Source of the DNA: Micromonospora lupini str. Lupac 08
GTDB lineage: Bacteria > Actinomycetota > Actinomycetes > Mycobacteriales > Micromonosporaceae
DNA: 64,000 nt
Assembly: GCF_000297395.2 (NCBI RefSeq)
Contig: NZ_HF570108.1
Span: forward strand, 3,345,766-3,409,765
Direction: 5' to 3'
In this document: positions 62,111 through 64,000 of the stretch, one piece after another
How positions within the stretch are numbered: the first letter of the stretch is position 1
Layout: the number at the start of each line of letters is the position of its first letter
Notes under the pieces: model-generated
What the model saw: the letters and a program-made list of their open reading frames with translations, nothing else
Told to the model about the DNA's origin: nothing
Database searches by the model: none
Made by a program: the position numbers and the translations under genes

Positions 62111-62126
62111 GCGCGCGTACCCCTGG

Positions 62127-64000
62127 TCAGCGCTCTTCGGTCTCGCCGTCGCTGTGCGGGTGCCGCCAGCGTTCGTGCGGCTTCGGCGCGTCCTCGGCGT
62201 CCTTCGGCGCGTCGCTCTCCTCGAAGCTCGGCCGGCGTACGCCCTCGGGCTCCGGCACGTCGACCGGACGGGCGCCGGACTCCGGCGCCGGCTGGTACGC
62301 GACCGCGTCCCGGGCGCCGTGCGCGCCCTCGGCGGCGGGTGACTCCGGCGCGTGGTGCTCCATGCGCAGCTCGTCGCCGAAGTGCTGCGGCGGCTTCGTG
62401 GTGCGTTGCGGCAGGTCCCGGCCCAGGTCGGCGACGAGGGGGCCGTACTTCAGGTCGAACGCCGGGCGTTCCGAGCGGATGCGGGGCATCTTGTCGAAGT
62501 TGCGCAGCGGCGGCGGGCAGGTGGTCGCCCATTCGAGGGAGTTGCCGAAGCCCCACGGGTCGTCCACCGTGACGATCGCCCCGTACCGCCAGGACTTCCA
62601 CGCGTTGTAGATGAAGAAGAGCGTGGACAGGCCGAGGATGAAGGCGAAGATGCTGGAAATGGTGTTCAGCGTGGTGAAGCCGTCGGTGGGCAGATAGTCG
62701 GCGTACCGGCGGGGCATGCCCTCGGCGCCCAGCCAGTGGTGCACGAGGAAGGTGCCGTGGAAGCCGATGAACATCGTCCAGAAGTGCGCCTTGCCGAGCC
62801 GCTCGTCGAGCAGTCGGCCGGTTATCTTCGGCCACCAGAAGTAGTACCCGCCGAAGAGGGCGAAGACCACGGTGCCGAAGACCACGTAGTGGAAGTGCGC
62901 CACCACGAAGTACGTGTCGTGGGTGTGGAAGTCGACCGGAGGGCTGGCCAGCAGGACGCCGGTGAGGCCGCCGAGCAGGAAGGTGACCAGGAAGCCGATG
63001 GCGAACAGCATCGGTGTCTCGAAGGTGAGCTGCCCCTTCCACATGGTGCCGATCCAGTTGAAGAACTTCACTCCGGTGGGCACCGCGATCAGGTAGCTCA
63101 GGATGCTGAAGAACGGCAGCAGCACCTGGCCGGTGGCGAACATGTGGTGCGCCCAGACCGTCATGGACAGCACGGTGATCGCGATGGTGGCCAGGACGAT
63201 GCCGGTGTAGCCGAACAGCGGCTTGCGGGAGAACACCGGGATGATCTCGGTGATGATGCCGAAGAACGGCAACGCGATGATGTAGACCTCGGGATGGCCG
63301 AAGAACCAGAAGAGGTGCTGCCAGAGCATCGGGCCGCCGGTGGCGGCGTCGTACACGTGCGCGTTGAGCAGGCGGTCGGCCGAGAGGGCCAGCAGCGCGG
63401 CGGCCAGCAGCGGGAACACCAGGATCACCAGCACGCTGGTGAACAGCATGTTCCAGGTGAAGATCGGCATCCGGAACATGGTCATGCCGGGCGCGCGCAG
63501 GGTGAGGATCGTGGTGATCAGGTTGACCGCGCCGAGGATGGTGCCCAGCCCGGAGAGGACCAGGCCGACGACCCACATGTTCGCGCCCACGCCGGGGCTG
63601 TTCTCGACGCTGCTCAGCGGGCTGTACGCGGTCCAGCCGAAGTCCGCCGAGCCGCCCGGGGCGAGGAAGCCGCCGACCACCATGAGGCCGCCGAACAGGT
63701 ACAGCCAGTAGGCCAGCGCGTTGAGCCGGGGGAACGACACGTCCGGCGCGCCGATCTGGATCGGCACGATGAAGTTGGCGAATCCGAAGGCCGCGGGCGT
63801 GGCGAACAGCAGCAGCATCACCGCGCCGTGCGAGGTGAAGAGCTGGTTGTACTGCTCCGAGGAGAGGAACTGCAGGCCCGGTCGGGCCAGCTCGGCGCGC
63901 ATCAGCATCGCCTGCAGGCCGGCCAGCAGGAAGAACCCGAAGGAGGTCAGCAGGTACAGCACGCCGATCTGTTTGTGGTCGGTCGTGGCCAGGAACTTGA
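62127..64000 (-). CDS. ctaD: Cytochrome c oxidase subunit I, 5' end beyond window
   Basis: Catalytic subunit of the aa3 terminal oxidase, with at least 12 transmembrane helices. Heme a and a3 ligands (SHGAVML, AHFHYVVFG), CuB histidines (FGHPEVY with the cross-link Tyr; WAHHMF) and the K-channel region are all present. The C-terminal ~75-residue tail is Pro/Glu/Asp-rich and hydrophilic, longer than in many homologues. The frame continues to the right edge (TTDHKQIG), so the start lies outside. Confidence 0.95.
   Translation of the reverse strand, partial: KFLATTDHKQIGVLYLLTSFGFFLLAGLQAMLMRAELARPGLQFLSSEQYNQLFTSHGAVMLLLFATPAAFGFANFIVPIQIGAPDVSFPRLNALAYWLYLFGGLMVVGGFLAPGGSADFGWTAYSPLSSVENSPGVGANMWVVGLVLSGLGTILGAVNLITTILTLRAPGMTMFRMPIFTWNMLFTSVLVILVFPLLAAALLALSADRLLNAHVYDAATGGPMLWQHLFWFFGHPEVYIIALPFFGIITEIIPVFSRKPLFGYTGIVLATIAITVLSMTVWAHHMFATGQVLLPFFSILSYLIAVPTGVKFFNWIGTMWKGQLTFETPMLFAIGFLVTFLLGGLTGVLLASPPVDFHTHDTYFVVAHFHYVVFGTVVFALFGGYYFWWPKITGRLLDERLGKAHFWTMFIGFHGTFLVHHWLGAEGMPRRYADYLPTDGFTTLNTISSIFAFILGLSTLFFIYNAWKSWRYGAIVTVDDPWGFGNSLEWATTCPPPLRNFDKMPRIRSERPAFDLKYGPLVADLGRDLPQRTTKPPQHFGDELRMEHHAPESPAAEGAHGARDAVAYQPAPESGARPVDVPEPEGVRRPSFEESDAPKDAEDAPKPHERWRHPHSDGETEER

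Noticed and set aside
60826..63576. 916-codon minus-strand frame
   Set aside because: Runs across both the sigma gene (antisense) and ctaD (wrong frame); ctaD and the sigma factor are clear in other frames.

Overview
The window is high-GC, densely packed actinobacterial DNA. Gene content (a TreX/TreY/TreZ operon, an Rv3032-like glucan synthase, XRE regulators with TPR-like tails, CHAT-TPR proteins, a SigB/SigF-type sigma factor, an aa3-type oxidase) and the style of its intergenic repeats suggest a member of the Micromonosporaceae such as Micromonospora. That placement is inference; no rRNA or tRNA gene was recognised.

Layout. 1-8048: alpha-glucan and trehalose metabolism, with a GT4 glucan synthase divergent from glgX/treX-treY-treZ. 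GlgX would debranch glycogen, TreY would turn the chain end into maltooligosyltrehalose, and TreZ would release trehalose. 8392-12199: a visibly AT-richer three-gene island (DUF4297/Cap4-like nuclease, small middle protein, SMC-like ABC ATPase) that looks like an ABC-three-component (ABC-3C) conflict system. 12402-20988: regulator-rich accessory DNA with two XRE regulators, TetR/epimerase, wHTH/membrane protein, SDR, aldo-keto reductase and TetR. Two partial copies of the 3' part of the second XRE gene lie between or beside these modules, so they appear to have been inserted or duplicated stepwise. 21267-30670: a CHAT-protease cluster with two TPR-CHAT proteins on opposite strands, a 57-aa acidic proline-tailed peptide, membrane proteins and a kinesin-light-chain-type TPR protein.

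30827-37011: small regulatory and membrane operons (DUF2089/SHOCT-like), a wHTH-MFS pair, an S41 peptidase, DUF4396 and an HTH_42 protein, with two copies of a hairpin-forming dispersed repeat. 37293-39234: a two-gene unit in which a small helical protein ends with, and a STAND-like membrane protein begins with, a RHIM-like amyloid motif ([V/L]-Q-[F/V]-G). 39286-39910: a decayed aldo-keto reductase/TetR pair. 39930-47805: membrane proteins, DUF5990, an exported beta-carbonic anhydrase, an alpha/beta hydrolase with a frameshifted DUF4097 gene, a GbsR/MarR regulator with an IS30-type HTH, an amylo-alpha-1,6-glucosidase and an SCP2 protein. 48000-64000: mostly housekeeping or stress genes, including a zinc alcohol dehydrogenase, a GCS2 ligase, a haloacetate-dehalogenase-like hydrolase, a baeRF-type protein coupled to a ThDP enzyme, a diiron heme-oxygenase-like protein, a CDGSH protein, a sigma factor fused to a STAS domain, and ctaD, which runs off the right edge.

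The strongest candidates for unusual biology are the RHIM-like pair, the ABC-3C island, the CHAT cluster, the sigma-STAS fusion lacking the usual phosphorylatable serine, and the repeated XRE-gene scars around the regulator modules. All functional statements come from reading motifs; no search was run.
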